Shown piece by piece: positions 5,689 through 5,887 of a stretch of DNA of 5,887 nt; positions within the stretch are counted from its first letter, which is position 1; every line of letters starts with the position of its first letter. The DNA lies in NCBI GenBank assembly GCA_030636125.1, contig DAOVXM010000191.1, forward strand, positions 1 through 5,887, in the 5' to 3' direction. The notes beneath the pieces were generated by a model. It did no database searches. It saw nothing but the letters and a program-made list of their open reading frames with translations, and was not told the DNA's origin. This stretch comes from Chloroflexota bacterium. Lineage in GTDB: Bacteria; Chloroflexota; Anaerolineae; Anaerolineales; UBA4823. The translations under genes and the position numbers were made by a program.

Positions 5689-5702
5689 CGGAAACGTTTA
5701 CA
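5689..5702. promoter_or_regulatory. LacI/CcpA-type operator-like palindrome
   Basis: CGGAAACGTTTACA matches the LacI-family consensus TGTAAACGTTTACA at 12 of 14 positions. The AAACGTTT core and the right half are perfect. It lies 17 bp past the kinase stop, and no -10 box is suitably spaced from it. It could serve a downstream gene outside the window or be a catabolite-repression site; chance is also possible. Confidence 0.35.
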
Positions 5703-5806
5703 CTCGACGCGCGCCAGGCGACGACCTGCTATATTGATCAAAACCATTAAGGGGCGATAAGATGGTTTAGGGATGTGACCGACAATAATTACAGGAACGG
5801 ATAGGC

Positions 5807-5849
5807 AGCGCCTAAAACAGTCGCTTGCCAGCCAAGTTGCGCTTTTTTT
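5807..5849 (+). terminator. Possible intrinsic terminator of the operon
   Basis: A run of seven T (5843-5849) directly follows GCGC. AGCGC at 5807-5811 can pair with GCGCT at 5839-5843, enclosing a smaller GCTTG/CAAGT hairpin around 5823-5837. The long interior makes the fold uncertain. No coding frame I can support lies in 5672-5887. Confidence 0.3.
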
Positions 5850-5887
5850 ATGGTGACATTTTCTTGATAAAAGGCGCCCGCGTTCGA

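Noticed and set aside
5762..5770. ATG after a GGGGCGATAAG sequence, as a possible new gene start
   Set aside because: It reads ATG GTT TAG, so it stops after two codons.
5839..5877. GCGCTTTTT with AAAAGGCGC as a long inverted repeat near the right edge
   Set aside because: It needs a T-G wobble and consumes the T tract. It is more likely incidental to the possible terminator at 5807-5849, and the sequence ends too soon to judge.

Overview
The window is bacterial DNA of moderate GC, with mostly strong AGGAGG-type ribosome binding sites and sigma70-like promoter boxes. It carries one tightly packed catabolic operon and its divergent regulator. The species cannot be told from the sequence. A Gram-positive or Chloroflexota-like anaerobe would fit this gene set, but that is a guess.

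Layout: (1) Positions 1-383, minus strand, hold the N-terminal part of a DeoR-family repressor that runs off the left edge. (2) Positions 384-771 are a divergent control region. It has an extended -10 facing the regulator and a near-consensus promoter facing right (TTGACA, 17-bp spacer, TATATT). Two copies of a 14-bp TATAAC-NN-ATTATA element lie exactly 40 bp apart, one on each promoter. A leader of about 260 nt follows. It may encode a 27-codon peptide and ends in a 110-bp two-hairpin repeat next to the deoC ribosome binding site. (3) Positions 772-5671 hold five co-directional genes: a deoxyribose-phosphate aldolase (deoC), a Gfo/Idh/MocA NAD(P)-dependent sugar dehydrogenase, two paralogous xylose-isomerase-like TIM-barrel proteins (sugar phosphate isomerase/epimerase family), and a ROK-family sugar kinase. 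A second copy of the 110-bp repeat fills most of the gap between the two paralogs. (4) Positions 5672-5887 are non-coding as far as can be seen. They hold a LacI/CcpA-type operator-like palindrome and a possible terminator.

Working together: the cassette contains a dehydrogenase, two isomerase/epimerase/dehydratase-type TIM barrels, a kinase and an aldolase, under a DeoR-family regulator. The reaction classes parallel the myo-inositol (iol) pathway, but with a ROK kinase and a class I DeoC aldolase in place of the iol kinase and aldolase. They also resemble the 3-keto-glycoside modules (levoglucosan or ycj type), where a Gfo/Idh/MocA enzyme oxidises C3 and a TIM-barrel partner isomerises or eliminates. 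The substrate is unknown. The items most worth following up are this enzyme combination, the repeated two-hairpin element, and the paired operators.
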